64,000 nt of DNA. It comes from Rhyzopertha dominica. Lineage: Eukaryota > Arthropoda > Insecta > Coleoptera > Bostrichidae. The translations under genes and the position numbers were made by a program. Below the pieces are notes generated by a model that saw only the letters and a program-made list of their open reading frames with translations, made no database searches and was not told the DNA's origin. The DNA is taken from assembly GCA_025024175.1 (NCBI GenBank), contig QCXZ01000086.1:22906245-22970244 (forward strand). Direction: 5' to 3'. Below, one piece after another: positions 24,500 to 35,314 of this stretch; the stretch's first letter is position 1; every line of letters starts with the position of its first letter.

Positions 24500-25990
24500 G
24501 ATATCGATGCTCAGCTATTAAGTTTCTAATAGATAAACCAGTTCACGCACGCATTAATATTTTTAATATTCCAAACTGGAATGATCCCCATCATTGTAGT
24601 AGTAAATCCATCAATATGAATGTATTTCTAAATTATCTAGAATTTAATCAACACAACAGCATAGTCAACGATAACGGCTCCATGCTGGATCTCATAGTTT
24701 CAAACCAGGACTGTAACGTGATGTCTGTTCCCGCTCTGCTAGTGGATGAGGATGTATATCATCCGACTCTTTTGATAACTGCATCTCTTGGCAGTGAAGA
24801 ATTGTATGCAAATTCTGTATTTGCAGCTGTGAAAATGGAATATAATTTCAGGAAGGCAAACTTCCTGCAATTGTATGAACATTTAGCCCAGGTGGACTGG
24901 TCAGTCTTATTGGACCATGTCCTTTTTACTCGTTGCTGTATGGTATTTTTGTTCTGTTTGTTCCTCGTTATAATACTGAAATAATTAAACTTATAAAATT
25001 AAAAGCTAGATCTCCCAAGAAATTTAAACAGGCCAAGAACCATTATTACTGGCAGAAGTACACCCAACTAAGATCGCAGGTGAAAGAACTATTGTCCACT
25101 GCATATATCAGTTATATCACTAACACTCAGAATGCTATAACTTGTCATCCTAATTTATTTTGGTCTTTTATAAATTCCAAGAAGCGAACGACAAGAATAC
25201 CGGGTAATATGATCTCAAATTAAAGAATGCACAGGGACCCACAGGACATAGTGAATGCATTTGCATGTTATTTCGCAAGTGTACATCAAACGGCAAGTCT
25301 TGGAGCGGACAGTGGCCTGAACGGAAGAGTGGTGAATAGGTGCGTGAGCATATAAGTAAAGAGGACATACTTGAAGCTGGTAGAAAGTTGAAGAACAAAC
25401 AAACGGCAGGGACAGACATTTAGTGATCATATTACTACTCTGGTCTCGGAGTGTTATAAAACGTTGGGATTTGTTATTCGTAACAACAAAAATTTTAGTA
25501 ATATCTTTGCATTGAAATCTCTCTTTGTTGCACTTGTGCGATCTAAAATTGAATATGAAATACTGATCTATTATCTAATTTATAATTGTTATATACAGGC
25601 GTTAGAAAGGGTACAGAAACGGTTCTGAAAGTGTTTGTTTTTTTAAATATATGGTGTATACCCTGAGAGGGGCATAGAGCATGGTGCACAGAAGAGTTAA
25701 AATAAGTATAGCATTTCTTTATGACCTATTGCGTAATAACAGTTATTGTTCTTTGCTACTATCTAAAATTAATTTCTGTATTCACGTATTTCTAGCAGAC
25801 ATACACCGCTTTTCTATTGTACTGTGAATAAGAGTAGTATTGTGACGAGGACTTCCGTGAATCTCATGTGCAATAATTTTAATTTATATGGAAACTCTGG
25901 TGATATTAATTTTGAATCACGTAATCAGTTGTTGAGCGGGGTTTGCTTTGTAGGGTAATTTTATATTGTCTGTTTCTCTGGACTTATAGA
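24500..25990 (+). pseudogene. LINE with the RT core deleted
   Basis: The frame at 24616-24984 encodes the end of an apurinic-type endonuclease (GSMLDLIVSNQDCNVMSVPA, HPTLLITASL). The frame at 24933-25223 encodes the basic linker (ARSPKKFKQAKNHYYWQKYT, PNLFWSFINSKKRTTRIPGN). At about 25420 the sequence jumps from KLKNKQTAGTD to residues normally found well after the active site (HITTLVSECYKTLGFVIRNN), so the whole catalytic RT core is missing. The C-terminal domain then decays to about 25990 (SLLLSKINFCIHVFLADIHR, GNSGDINFESRNQLLSGV). It is non-functional. Confidence 0.75.
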
Positions 25991-26165
25991 ATAATTGTCC
26001 TGTAATTGGACAAATATTCTTTATACCTCATCGAAATCTAGCCAATGCTTTAAAGGANTGAAGGATCGTTAGGAAATATATTTTCTATTAAGAGGTGGTA
26101 TTAGCGTTCTTTGGATCGATCTTAGATTAATATTATAAACGTCGTTCCCAAAGATATTTTGTTAT

Positions 26166-26527
26166 TGTTATGATGTGGTGAAGATTAAACCTGCGGATTA
26201 GGCAACCAATCCGACACTCGCGTGGTTGCCGAATGTCACGTTCTGGTGTGTTCTCGAAGCTTCCATGCTAGAGAGCGAGATGATTACAGAAACATTCGAG
26301 CACTTTCGGCGGGAGTATTTAAGCCCAATGAACGTGCGTGGAGCAATAGAACAAGTCTGATTCGAAAGGCCATGAAGCAAGCGAACAAAAGCGTGCCAGT
26401 GGCTGTACTGTTGTGTTTTAAATAGTAGTAGGGTATTTATTTAATTATCTATGGATTTAGTGCGTTTCGATATTGATATTTAAATAAAAGGATTTAAGTT
26501 ACAAATCCGCATTTTTCGAACATAACA
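26166..26527. mobile_element. Solo LTR, 362 bp, with 4-bp target duplication
   Basis: Begins TGTTATG and ends CATAACA (7-bp inverted ends with TG...CA), flanked by TTAT on both sides (26162-26165 and 26528-26531). Inside, on the plus strand, lie a TATA-like GTATTTAAG at about 26315-26323 and a polyadenylation signal AATAAA at 26483-26488, in the U3-R-U5 order expected of an LTR. There is no internal coding region or second LTR, so this is what remains after recombination between two LTRs. A 4-bp duplication fits Gypsy-type elements; that assignment is inference. Confidence 0.75.
26251..26263 (+). promoter_or_regulatory. Heat-shock-element-like site in the solo LTR
   Basis: TTCTCGAAGCTTC is three alternating inverted pentamer cores (TTC-nn-GAA-nn-TTC), the consensus binding site of heat shock factor. 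It lies about 60 bp upstream of the TATA-like GTATTTAAG of the same LTR, a usual promoter position. Function is inferred from sequence only. Confidence 0.5.
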
Positions 26528-26539
26528 TTATAGATATGG

Positions 26540-27835
26540 GAGGGATTTATTCAGAACGATTTTATAGTAAAGACAAGCACTAAAGTCTTAACTGATCAAC
26601 GATCCACACAAGAACTTCTTGGTTGATTTGCTCGAGTATGATTTATGGGGATATAGCAAACGCAGTGCAACCTACGATTTTTTAGTACAGTTGTATATAT
26701 GAAGTCTGTTATTATACCGAACCTACAACCATCGACGATAAAAATTACAATCTTGACGAGTTTCCTAATAAAGCACTAAAGCTAGCATTGGTAATAAGAT
26801 AGTAGGCATTCTTTAAATAACCATGTTACGGGGGTTTTTCTATTGTTTCCATTTGGTTTTGACTGTAACATAATATACAGCCGCAGGCACAAGCATCCAA
26901 GATCAAACTATAGAAACGACAATGTCATAATCAGAAGCAGAAATGGTGCAAATATCTTTAAAATATTGTGTATGAAGTCTAAAGCTGTCCCCGATCGAAG
27001 GTTTCAGAATTCTCCGCGCGGTCTGGTGTCGGTTCCGGAGGAGAAATGACGTCGTGTCACCCTCTTCAGAAGGCATAGGAAATGTACAGCAGGATGGCCA
27101 CAATTCATGGCAGTGGTGCCGTAAGCTCTATCGCGCGGTATGACAACGTACGTGCGCAAGCTACAAATGGCTCCATTCATAAAACACGAACAACACATGA
27201 ATAACATCGAGCACGTCTAGCCCTGCAGGGGCGACTACGCTCCGAAAAGGACAATCTTCGCGCGACGTACGTACACAAGCATTCCGGCACGGATCAAAAA
27301 GGGCGAGCTGCTCGGGGCGAATATTTCGAATTTTACAATCCGGGCCGGCAATAACGCCGCTGTTAATTAAATTGACAAACCATGCACGTACGGAGCGGGC
27401 ACGCTAGATAAAATACATTGTAAATTTTCCTGCGGTAATCACGTGTCTGGCGAAGGCCGTGTATTTCAGCGAGGGCTTACAACTGTTGCATTGTGGTCAA
27501 GTGACGGGGGCGGCGGCGCCCGACAATTTAAAGGCACAAAGCGGCCACTGTTCAGAAGCTGCCCTATAATTAAATATAAGGGCGCTGGGCCGGCCGTCCT
27601 CGTTCGCATAAATGGATTTCGACTACGCCGTTTTTACGGTCGAACTTGACGATATTCAGGGTTTCCAAAGGAAACATCCTCTCTGTACTGATATTGCGCC
27701 AGTCGAAACGATGTTTTTCGATGTCTAGAATCAGAATTGAAGCATTAGAACAGAAACTCATTAAAAAATTTGTCCTCTTCTGATTTTTATGATACCTCGT
27801 CGTATAGACTCAGTCTATTAAAAATATCTCGGAAA
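26540..27835. other. Gene-free intergenic DNA
   Basis: About 26540-26930 is AT-rich. About 26930-27720 is GC-richer and looks like unique host sequence; frames on both strands overlap here without protein character. No gene is supported. Confidence 0.4.
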
Positions 27836-27839
27836 TCAT

Positions 27840-28160
27840 TAATAATTTTGATGATGAAGCTGTCTAAAAACATTCCATCTACTACAATTCATTATGAGTG
27901 TGTATACTGACCACGAACCATGTGTTTCGAATTCAACTTGTACTCTTCGTGGTGATAACATCTCTTTAAAGCATATCTCTGAGGTACTTAAGACGTTAAA
28001 AAAGTCTAAAAACTCCTTCACTATAGGTGTTGGTAACATACCTAGCTTTTTGGAAAATTTAAAAAGGGCGACATCAATGATATACAAAACTATCGTCCAA
28101 TTTCGCTCATCTGCAACTTTGCGAAAGTTATGAATCAATTTTGTACGACAAAACGCTAAC
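27840..28160 (+). pseudogene. LINE pol fragment (linker and start of RT)
   Basis: Two pieces of a LINE polymerase joined by a deletion. The first (27894-28060) is ISLKHISEVLKTLKKSKNSF and GVGNIPSFLENL, the conserved region just before the RT. The second, in another frame (28068-28140), is KGDINDIQNYRPISLICNFA, resembling the same block of the LINE at 7155-9957 (KKGDLRDITNYRPISIICNF). It is inactive. Confidence 0.65.
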
Positions 28161-28229
28161 ACGTTTCACTCTCGCCACACAAAAGCAGATACAAGAGAAC
28201 AGACGCTTCGCATTTACTCGACAAGTCGG

Positions 28230-29810
28230 ATTCCAAACCATCTGATGATAAACTCAACGTAGGCTTATTAAGTGACAAGCTTGATGCTTTTCTCAATGAA
28301 AAAGCAGGTTTGTATGGAATCGTTTGCTTGTCTGAACGCTGGTTGACTTCATGGGAACGTAGTGCAATAAATATTGAACATTACATTGTACAATGACAGT
28401 TCTCTAGTAAACAAGGTTATGATGGATCACCTATTTTACTTCATGGCTCACTGAAAGGTAAAGATCTCAAACACTTGGTCGACCTCTCGGTAAAAAACAT
28501 GTGAAGTAGCGGCAATTGAAATAAGTAAACTGAACTTGATTATCATATCACTATATCGAGCACCATCTGGTGTTTCTTTGTATGCTTTTAATTATCCTAA
28601 ATAATATTGATTGTGTAAATAAAAAAAACCATTGTTGCAGGTGATTTTAATGTGTTGTTTTTCAATGATAACAAAAATTGTCGTCTGTTATGTGTGCCAC
28701 TCGCAATTGTATTGATAATATTTTTGCAAATATAATGTCGACCGAATATGAAATAGTGCATTATCGAACAACCTAGATGTACATAATAAGTTTCGTTTAT
28801 TTGTAGATAATGTACATGAAAAATATTACGAATCATTCCCTAGACATTTTTTGCATAAGCTGGACGGATGCACCGTGCAAGTGAGCTGGTATTGCGAGAA
28901 ACTGAAACTAATGAGAAATCATTTATTATTACTGGATAGCATTTATAGACACACAGGTAGTTCTGAGCATGGGAGGACGAGAAACGAATTCAGGCGAGTC
29001 TATAGAGATGCAATAAGGCACTGTCATTTCTTATTTTTACTAACGATCTGCCTCTCTGCAGTCAGTTCCAGGGGTACCAACATCGACGTGGTACTACATC
29101 ATAACAATACTTCTCAAGCAATGATTTATGGCTGGTGTGTTAGTAATGGTCTTGTTATGTACAAGGATAAGTCTATTCCGATGTTATTCTCACTTAGACA
29201 TGTTTCTATGGACTATGGACTGGGAGTCACTCTTGATTCAATATGGCATGCGCATGGCATTTGGGTTTAATACACAGTATTATTACATATGGATTGTTGC
29301 TATGGAGTCACTCTTCTATTAGAGATCAAACAACAACTTCAGAGCTGACTGTAGATCTACAAATACTTACTCTACCATCTTTGTTCATCTATGAAGCTCT
29401 CAACTATCTTAAATCTAATGCTCAGACGTTTACCTGTAATAAGGATTACCATGTTTATGATACCAGGAAGAAAAACAATCTTCATCATCCTAACTTACGT
29501 CTCGCTGGAACTACAACAGCATCTAATTATTATGGTATAAAGCTTTTTAATGCTATTGGGGGGGGGGAGGAATTAAAAATACTAAATACCAAAACTTTTA
29601 AATTAAAACTGAAGTGGTTACTTATTGACAATGCGTTCTACAGCTTAGATGAGTACATTGCTTTCTTTTCGTGATTCCTGTGTGTGTATATTATGTCCCT
29701 CTCAAAGACTGCTTATTCGCCTGTGCTGTGTCTCTGTCTTATGGCATGCAATATCATTCTTGACTTGCGCAAAAATGAATTTTTAATATGCATCAATAAA
29801 GATTATGATT
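28230..29810 (+). pseudogene. LINE with endonuclease and C-terminus but no RT core
   Basis: The endonuclease appears in broken frames: GLLSDKLDAFLNEKAGLYGI and CLSERWLTSWE (about 28250-28350), LIIISLYRAPSGVSLYAF (about 28535-28590), VAGDFNVLFF (about 28630-28665) and CIDNIFANIMSTEYE (about 28705-28750). The linker follows at 28851-29020 (KLKLMRNHLLLLDSIYRHTG, FRRVYRDAIR). Then comes a jump to RT sequence around TNDLPLCSQ (29040-29070), with no DFSKAFD or YADD block. The C-terminal domain runs 29243-29674 (IITYGLLLWSHSS, LQILTLPSLFIYEALNYLKS). A G10 run at about 29557-29567 lies inside it. AATAAA near 29796 may be the element's 3' signal. Confidence 0.75.
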
Positions 29811-29819
29811 ACGAAGCAT

Positions 29820-30480
29820 TTCTTATCATCGTTTCAGCCTGGATTTATTAGAAAGAGGTCCATTGTAGCTAACCTTGCATGATTATCGCAATAGATTCAA
29901 GATGCCAAGTTGATAAACTCTATACTGACTTTCAAAAAGCCTTACCCTACGGTAGATCACGAAATTTTAGTACAGACATTGGACTGTTATGGTTTTTCTT
30001 GCCTTTTAATTACCTTGCTTGCCTCATATATGGATAGAGAACAGTTTGTGCGATACCGCTTCTCTTTCACCCCAACATCTGGAGTACCCCAGGTTTCAAA
30101 CTTGGCACCACTGCTGTTCTTGCTATTTATTAACGATATTGCGAATATAATCAGCTGCTGCAAGTTTTTGTTTGCTGATGGTTTGAAGATATTCAACAGA
30201 GGGCGGACGACTGAAGACTGCCTCTTGTTGCAAGATTGTCAAGATTTTGACGCAATTAACGATTGGTGTGACCACAACCGCCTTGCACTAAATATAAGCA
30301 AATATAATGTTGTCTCTTATGGTCGACTACTGAACATGCTTGACTTTCCCTATAGTATAAACAACCAGACACTAAGCTAAACTCCGTTAGGGATCTTGGT
30401 GTTGTCTTCGACCAAAAGTTCCTCTTTAATGTACACGCATTGACGAGATGTTCGCTTTTGAAACTAGACGATCCATATGA
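29820..30480 (+). pseudogene. Non-LTR retrotransposon RT fragment
   Basis: RT blocks in order: SFQPGFIRKRSIVANL (about 29830-29875), a degenerate block A (ILTFKKPYPTVDHEILVQTL, with the catalytic Asp lost), TSGVPQVSNLAPLLFLLFIN, and the active-site region CKFLFADGLKIF, where the second Asp of the DD pair is Gly. INDWCDHNRLALNISKYNVV and VRDLGVVFDQKF follow. It resembles the 7155-9957 LINE family. It is inactive by both catalytic changes and by a frameshift near 30380. Confidence 0.75.
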
Positions 30481-30489
30481 AAATAAAGC

Positions 30490-31645
30490 TAAATTTTTTT
30501 AGGGTGTGCGCTTTACGTGAAATGCCCCAAACCCTTTATACACACAGGCATTTAAATCACCGGATCCATCGTCAGTTTAGTCAAATTAGGTCACTTGTAG
30601 AACAGTCAGTTTCTGTAGCGTTTAAGTTTGCGAAAGTGCAAAACTTGGCGGCGCACGTGTCCGCTTTACTTGATGAAATTGCATAATTGCCTTATTGTTA
30701 ACTGCCGCGGAAGTCCGCGTCGCTAGTTGGGTAACTGCCGTCCTTCTATCGGCGGCGAGCGTCGCAGTCGCCGCTAATGGACGTCCAGCGTGTATCTAAT
30801 TTGCAGGTCGCCGTGCAAGAATGCGTGTAGTGTTTGCGGAACGAATTTCCCGACGGTCAGGCCGGGATCTTCTGTTTGTTTTATCCNCAACGGCGATGGA
30901 ACGGAACACTTCCTGAAGCGGGAAACGGGCGGAAAGGACGTGGTCCAGCGGTGGTCGGAGCCGCACGCCGTAATCTGCACACATGTGACGCGTGTCCGAC
31001 AAATCAATAGCCGTCACGATCCCCCAAGCTTAGACCTGGACACCGACCGCCTTTGTTTTATGTATCATACATCAGCGCGTGTTCGGCCGCGGCTTCCCGA
31101 AAAGTGAAAATTCTCGTTTGGGGGAAGAAATGTTGCGGGTGTACTTTAACCGAGGGAAGTAGACGGTCGCATATCGGTTATTTATTGGACGGGGGCCCTC
31201 ATTTTTACACGACGATCTACGAGCGCGGACCCCCGGGTGGTTATGTAACACGAGAAAGGGATCTTCGGCTTCGCGATATAGAAACGGCGAATTGAATGGA
31301 ACTGCGGGATAACTGAAATTAAACGAACGTCATAACGGCGCGCCAGCCAACAGGAACAAATCAAAAACGAATTTTCGCCAAACGCATTCCGAGCTGGTCG
31401 CTTTCTAAATGTTTATGGCGTTATGTTAACATTCGGAACCTTAAAAATCCTATTATAAACAAACTTGACCTTTTAAGTGCACCACCAAGTTTTGGAGACG
31501 TGATCCTCGTGAAAGGTATAATAGGTGGCACATGTCAGTTTTTTCTTCTGTTTTCAGTGGCTTAAATATACTGGTTCACAAAATGTACATACATTGAAAT
31601 ACAGTACATAAATTTCACAATTTTTTCTACGTACAAAAAATGTTA
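30490..31645. other. Gene-free, GC-rich intergenic DNA
   Basis: About 30640-31430 is GC-rich with competing frames on both strands and one N; no protein character is evident in either. About 31440-31645 is AT-rich sequence leading to the mariner-type terminus. Confidence 0.4.
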
Positions 31646-31649
31646 CATA

Positions 31650-32105
31650 TACAGGGTGATTCGCATAAGCACCAGCACAGAGCAGGGCTTGTAGGGGAGT
31701 CCAAAATATTGTGATTTAACGCAACTTACCTATATACTAAGTTGCACCCCTGAGAAGTTATAGGCCTTCAAAGTGGGGTTCAAATTTCGAAGAAAAATCA
31801 ATATCTCACGTATATTTGAACTCAGAAAAACCAAATTTGGTACATGTTGTGAGTGTACCACGGAGCAGTATTCGAAAGTAATTAGAGTTCAGTTGGACCA
31901 TTTTAAAGGGTTGATAAGGGGTGATACACCCTTAACATGTCACAAAATTTTTTAACACATTGCCGGACCTAACCAATTATTATTTTATTTTATAAGGAAT
32001 TTAATTATAAAACTTTTTTTATTATTTTTTAAAAATCTACTCGTTTTCAAGAAAAACCTTAATAACTAAAAGCATGTATTGTAATTATCGAAAATTCAAA
32101 CCATG
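31650..32105. mobile_element. Mariner-type element terminus
   Basis: TACAGGGTGATTCGC begins at 31650 right after a TA dinucleotide, the form of a Tc1/mariner-type terminus. The next 450 bp look like the untranslated end of such an element, with no coding frame. It may be the outer end of the element whose transposase is at 33350-34145 on the minus strand, with the intervening 1.2 kb being a later insertion. No matching opposite terminus was found. Confidence 0.4.
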
Positions 32106-32199
32106 GCTACGAAATTAAATGTCAAACTTGATAATCAGGTAAACAGTTTAAATAAGAACTAATATAAAAATAAACAATAATAGAAATAACGTTACAATT

Positions 32200-33370
32200 T
32201 GCACTACGTGTTAAATTTAACACCAAAAGTGGTTTATATAAGTCCACACTGAAAATGGTTAAATTAACCACTTCTAATTTGGTGATTTTTACGAAATATG
32301 AGTGTAAATTTTGTTACACGGTTACAGTGTACATATTTTTACACTGTAAGGTGTACTTTTCTACGAATAAGTTAGGTGTAAACTTCTACCCTAAAATTGG
32401 TTAAAATTTTCACGGTACTGTGTCAAATTTAATATTTAAAAACGCATAGTCAATATACCACAATTCGCGAGGCAGTTTTCCTAGCAATAACTATCATAAT
32501 TACAGTACGCTAAACAAATAAAACACATTTTTTTCTATTAAAAGTTATAAATTAGTTATAAAAGAGCACACAAAATTTTATTTATTTAGCATACTGTGTA
32601 CGAAATAGTCACTGCTTTGAAAATTGCACTTCGATTTTCGTGAACTGGTGATGTTTTTCTAATGTGATCGAAGTAAGAAATGGAATACAATAAAAGGTAA
32701 ATATAATTTGTTAAACAAGTTTATTTTTTATGGTTTACCATACAAGCTACTATATATTATTTAGGTACATCAGAAAGGTAACGAACAATTAATACTAATA
32801 CATTGTGATTATGTCCTAACTATATTTAAATAAACAGTGCAGATTCAGTGCCGCATAAATATGATCCACGAGTTCTTACTTACCCTTGCTTATGCAGTCT
32901 ATATTAATGCAAGTGGTGTACACTAAAATCCATTTTGTTGTGAATTTTATTGGCACTATGGTTTTCACTTCCATAATGATGCGTGAACGTAAACTGTGGA
33001 TCGACTAACCTGGTAACCCGCAAAGATATGAACAAATTTTGCAAACAGCAACCGGCATGTCTTTTATTACCTACAAAAACTCACAAGCGTGTGGAGTTAA
33101 CACTGCACGTGCAAAATAACACGGCTGCGTGTAAACTTTTCACGGTTTTTGGTAAATTTACACCAAAGTTAGTAAAAAGTAAAACAATAATAAGATGGGG
33201 ATAATTCTACGTTTTATTCGTGTAAAATATTTACTCATTCAGCACGGGGTAAAGTTACGAGTAACAGTTTGGTAAATTGCGCAAGCTTTCACCAGTTTTA
33301 GTGCAAAAATTAACACAGAAAGTGCTAACCACCTAATTTTTTGGCTTTACACCATAAAATTTTTTACTGT
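32200..33370. repeat. AT-rich segment dense in GTGTAAA/TTTACAC motifs
   Basis: Both flanks of this segment (about 32205-32430 and 33080-33370) are packed with short motifs of the type GTGTAAA, TTTACAC, TTAACAC and GGTGTAA on both strands, while the middle (32430-33000) is ordinary AT-rich DNA. It separates the mariner-type terminus at 31650 from the transposase remnant at 33350. It is probably an inserted non-autonomous DNA element with terminal sub-repeats, but no clean inverted ends or target duplication were found. Confidence 0.35.
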
Positions 33371-34145
33371 GTACACAAATTGCTCAAAATGACGACCATT
33401 TTCTCTCTTGCATAAATTTATTCTTCGTCGAAAGTTGAAGTCTACTCTATCCAGTAACTGCTGATCGTTTCTAATGAGTGTGCAATTATTTGTAATGCGA
33501 TTCCACAATTCGGCTCGAGACGCAACTGGCAAGGAATACACAAATTCTTTTAGCGGTCCCCAAAGAAAGATATCACATTTGTTGAGGTCTGGTGCTCGTG
33601 GAGGGCAAACTTGTGGACAATTATTTCCTCTTCCAATCTACTTATTTGGATACCGTTAGTTTAAAAAGTCTATATTAATAATACTAAAATGAGGCGGTGC
33701 TCCATTATGTATACGTTTAGTCTAAATTGTAGTGGCACCTCGTCAAGTAGATCCGGAAGAGTGTTTTGGAGAAATTTTGAATAAATTTCGTCATTCATTC
33801 TATCCGGTAAAATAACTGGACCAATTAAATACCGATCGCGTTGGAAATGTCGAAAAATTACTGAATGAGGGTTTACATCGGAATATTCATGATAGTTATG
33901 TATATTTGTAATACCTCTGCGGGTGAAGCAAGCTTCATCAGTAAAGAGAATTTTCTTTTGAAAAATAATGTCTTGGCGTAAAATAAACCGACAGAAATTC
34001 ACTCTTTTAACCAAATCTTCTGATAACAATTCATGCACTTTTATGACATGATTTGAATGTAGTAGATTACGTCTCACAACTCGATTCAAGGATTTTTGGG
34101 AAATACCAGTTTGTCGGGATAGAAATCTAGTACTAACATGAAACA
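33350..34145 (-). pseudogene. Mariner/Tc1-related transposase pseudogene
   Basis: Minus-strand transposase remnant. In order: FLSRQTGISQKSLNRVVRRN (helix-turn-helix region), HVIKVHELLSEDLVKRVNFC, ILFTDEACFTRRGITNIHNY with the first catalytic Asp (TDEACF), and DRYLIGPVILPDRMNDEIYS. After a frame change near 33690 comes HNGAPPHF, where the expected second Asp (QQDGAPPH in related proteins) is Asn. APDLNKCD with the third acidic position is at about 33590, and the C-terminus is LWNRITNNCTLIRN and ENGRHFEQ (33347-33541). Its 5' end is cut at about 34145 where Penelope-type sequence begins. It is dead by frameshift and by loss of a catalytic residue. Confidence 0.75.
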
Positions 34146-34160
34146 GTTTCAGAGCTACTT

Positions 34161-34194
34161 CTGAGGAAGACACCGACATGAGTGTCGAAACGTC
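34161..34194 (+). ncRNA. Hammerhead-ribozyme-like motif of a Penelope-like element
   Basis: CTGAGGA (34161-34167) is followed by a hairpin with a perfect 5-bp stem (GACAC and GTGTC around an 8-nt loop) and by GAAAC (34187-34191) and GTC. This is the hammerhead core CUGANGA - stem II - GAAA with good geometry. It lies between the broken mariner transposase and the mini-BEL element, so the flanking 34146-34236 is read as a piece of Penelope terminal repeat. Confidence 0.6.
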
Positions 34195-34236
34195 AAGGTC
34201 TAATAACCAACGTGGGAACCAGCCCGGAAAACAACA

Positions 34237-35311
34237 TGTCAGGTTACCCTGTTGCGCTGGCGAAGGACCAGTGTATTTTTTTTTATAAAAGAAACACACA
34301 AAACTTTAACATTATGTCTATTAACAACACTTACATCCTTCATACATCTACTCTTTACGCTGGTCAGTACAATACTGTCTTTACAGTTGGGTTTATTTGG
34401 GGATGGGCGACAACCCCTCTACCCAGGCAATGCCATAAATCATTTGGGCGACCAAACATGCACCCGCCCATTGAAATAATGATTTCAATTAAACTGAATA
34501 AAGTCACAAAAGATTATGAGGTTAAAAAATGAAAATACTATATAAAAATATTAAACTAACCTAAAGATGTGTAAAAAACAATACATATAACAGAAACGGA
34601 ACAAGTCCATACATGAAATAATGAAATAAAAGCACTATAAAAAATATAAGAGTCACTGGCTACCATTGTTACCTGGGCGCATTAGTCATTAGCACTGGGC
34701 AATACACAGATCTTGGTAATGCCTCTCTTAAAAGTTCCCGACACTGTTTTTACACTAACTGTTCGTATTTTGTTATCTTCTCCCGGATACACCTCAACAA
34801 TTCTTCCTCTTTGCCATTGTAAAGGTGGCAAATTATCCTCCTTTAGAATGACCAAGTCCCCGACTTTTGGAGAAGCTGCTGCGTTGCCTTTCCACTTGCT
34901 TCGTTGTTGCAGCTCTGTCAAATACTGTTTTGACCATTTCTTCCAGAAATTTTGCTTCAATCGTTCTGTGTATTGCCATCTTGATAACGTATTTAAAGCT
35001 AGTGGTTGCAAATTAGGCTCTACTGGTGCCATTAACGATTCACCAATAAGAAAATGTGCAGGGGTAAGGATCGAAAAGTCATCCGGCTCGAAGGACCAGT
35101 AGGGACCCGTACTAAATATTATTTTCTTTTGGTAATCAGGTTACCCTATTGCGCTGGCGAAGGACCAGTGTATTTTTTATAAAAGAAACACACAAAACAT
35201 CTACTCTTTACGCTGNTCGGTACANTACTNTCTTTACAGTTGGGTTTATTTGGGGGTGAGCGACAACCCCTCTACCCAGGCAATGCCATAAATCATTTGG
35301 GCGACCAAACA
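34237..35311 (-). mobile_element. Mini BEL/Pao LTR retrotransposon (two LTRs, internal deletion)
   Basis: A direct repeat frames this element: 34237-34458 (222 bp) and about 35134-35311 (about 178 bp; it lacks about 41 bp present in the other copy). On the minus strand each starts TGTTTGGTCGCCC; the left copy ends CTGACA, giving TG...CA, while the right copy's inner edge has decayed. Between them lies only the C-terminal part of a BEL/Pao polyprotein. Gag, protease, RT and most of the integrase are missing. No matching target duplication was found (CAACA on the left, GCGTT on the right). Confidence 0.75.
34682..35110 (-). pseudogene. BEL/Pao integrase C-terminal domain (DUF5641-type)
   Basis: The only coding part left in the mini BEL/Pao element. 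The minus frame reads LTPAHFLIGESLMAPVEPNL, then LSRWQYTERLKQNFWKKWSK, LQQRSKWKG, VGDLVILKEDNLPPLQWQRG, RIVEVYPGEDN and RTVSVKTVSGTFKRGITKIC, ending at a stop at 34682. This matches the conserved C-terminal domain after the integrase core of BEL/Pao retrotransposons. The stretch YWSFEPDD just upstream at about 35080-35105 may be coding or leader sequence. This frame is intact, but it is only about 140 aa of a polyprotein normally well over 1000 aa. Confidence 0.8.
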
Positions 35312-35314
35312 GCG

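Noticed and set aside
29557..29568. Homopolymer G runs (also about 4202, 16065 and the C run at 59114) as a functional signal
   Set aside because: They sit inside dead elements or neutral DNA and may be assembly or slippage artefacts.
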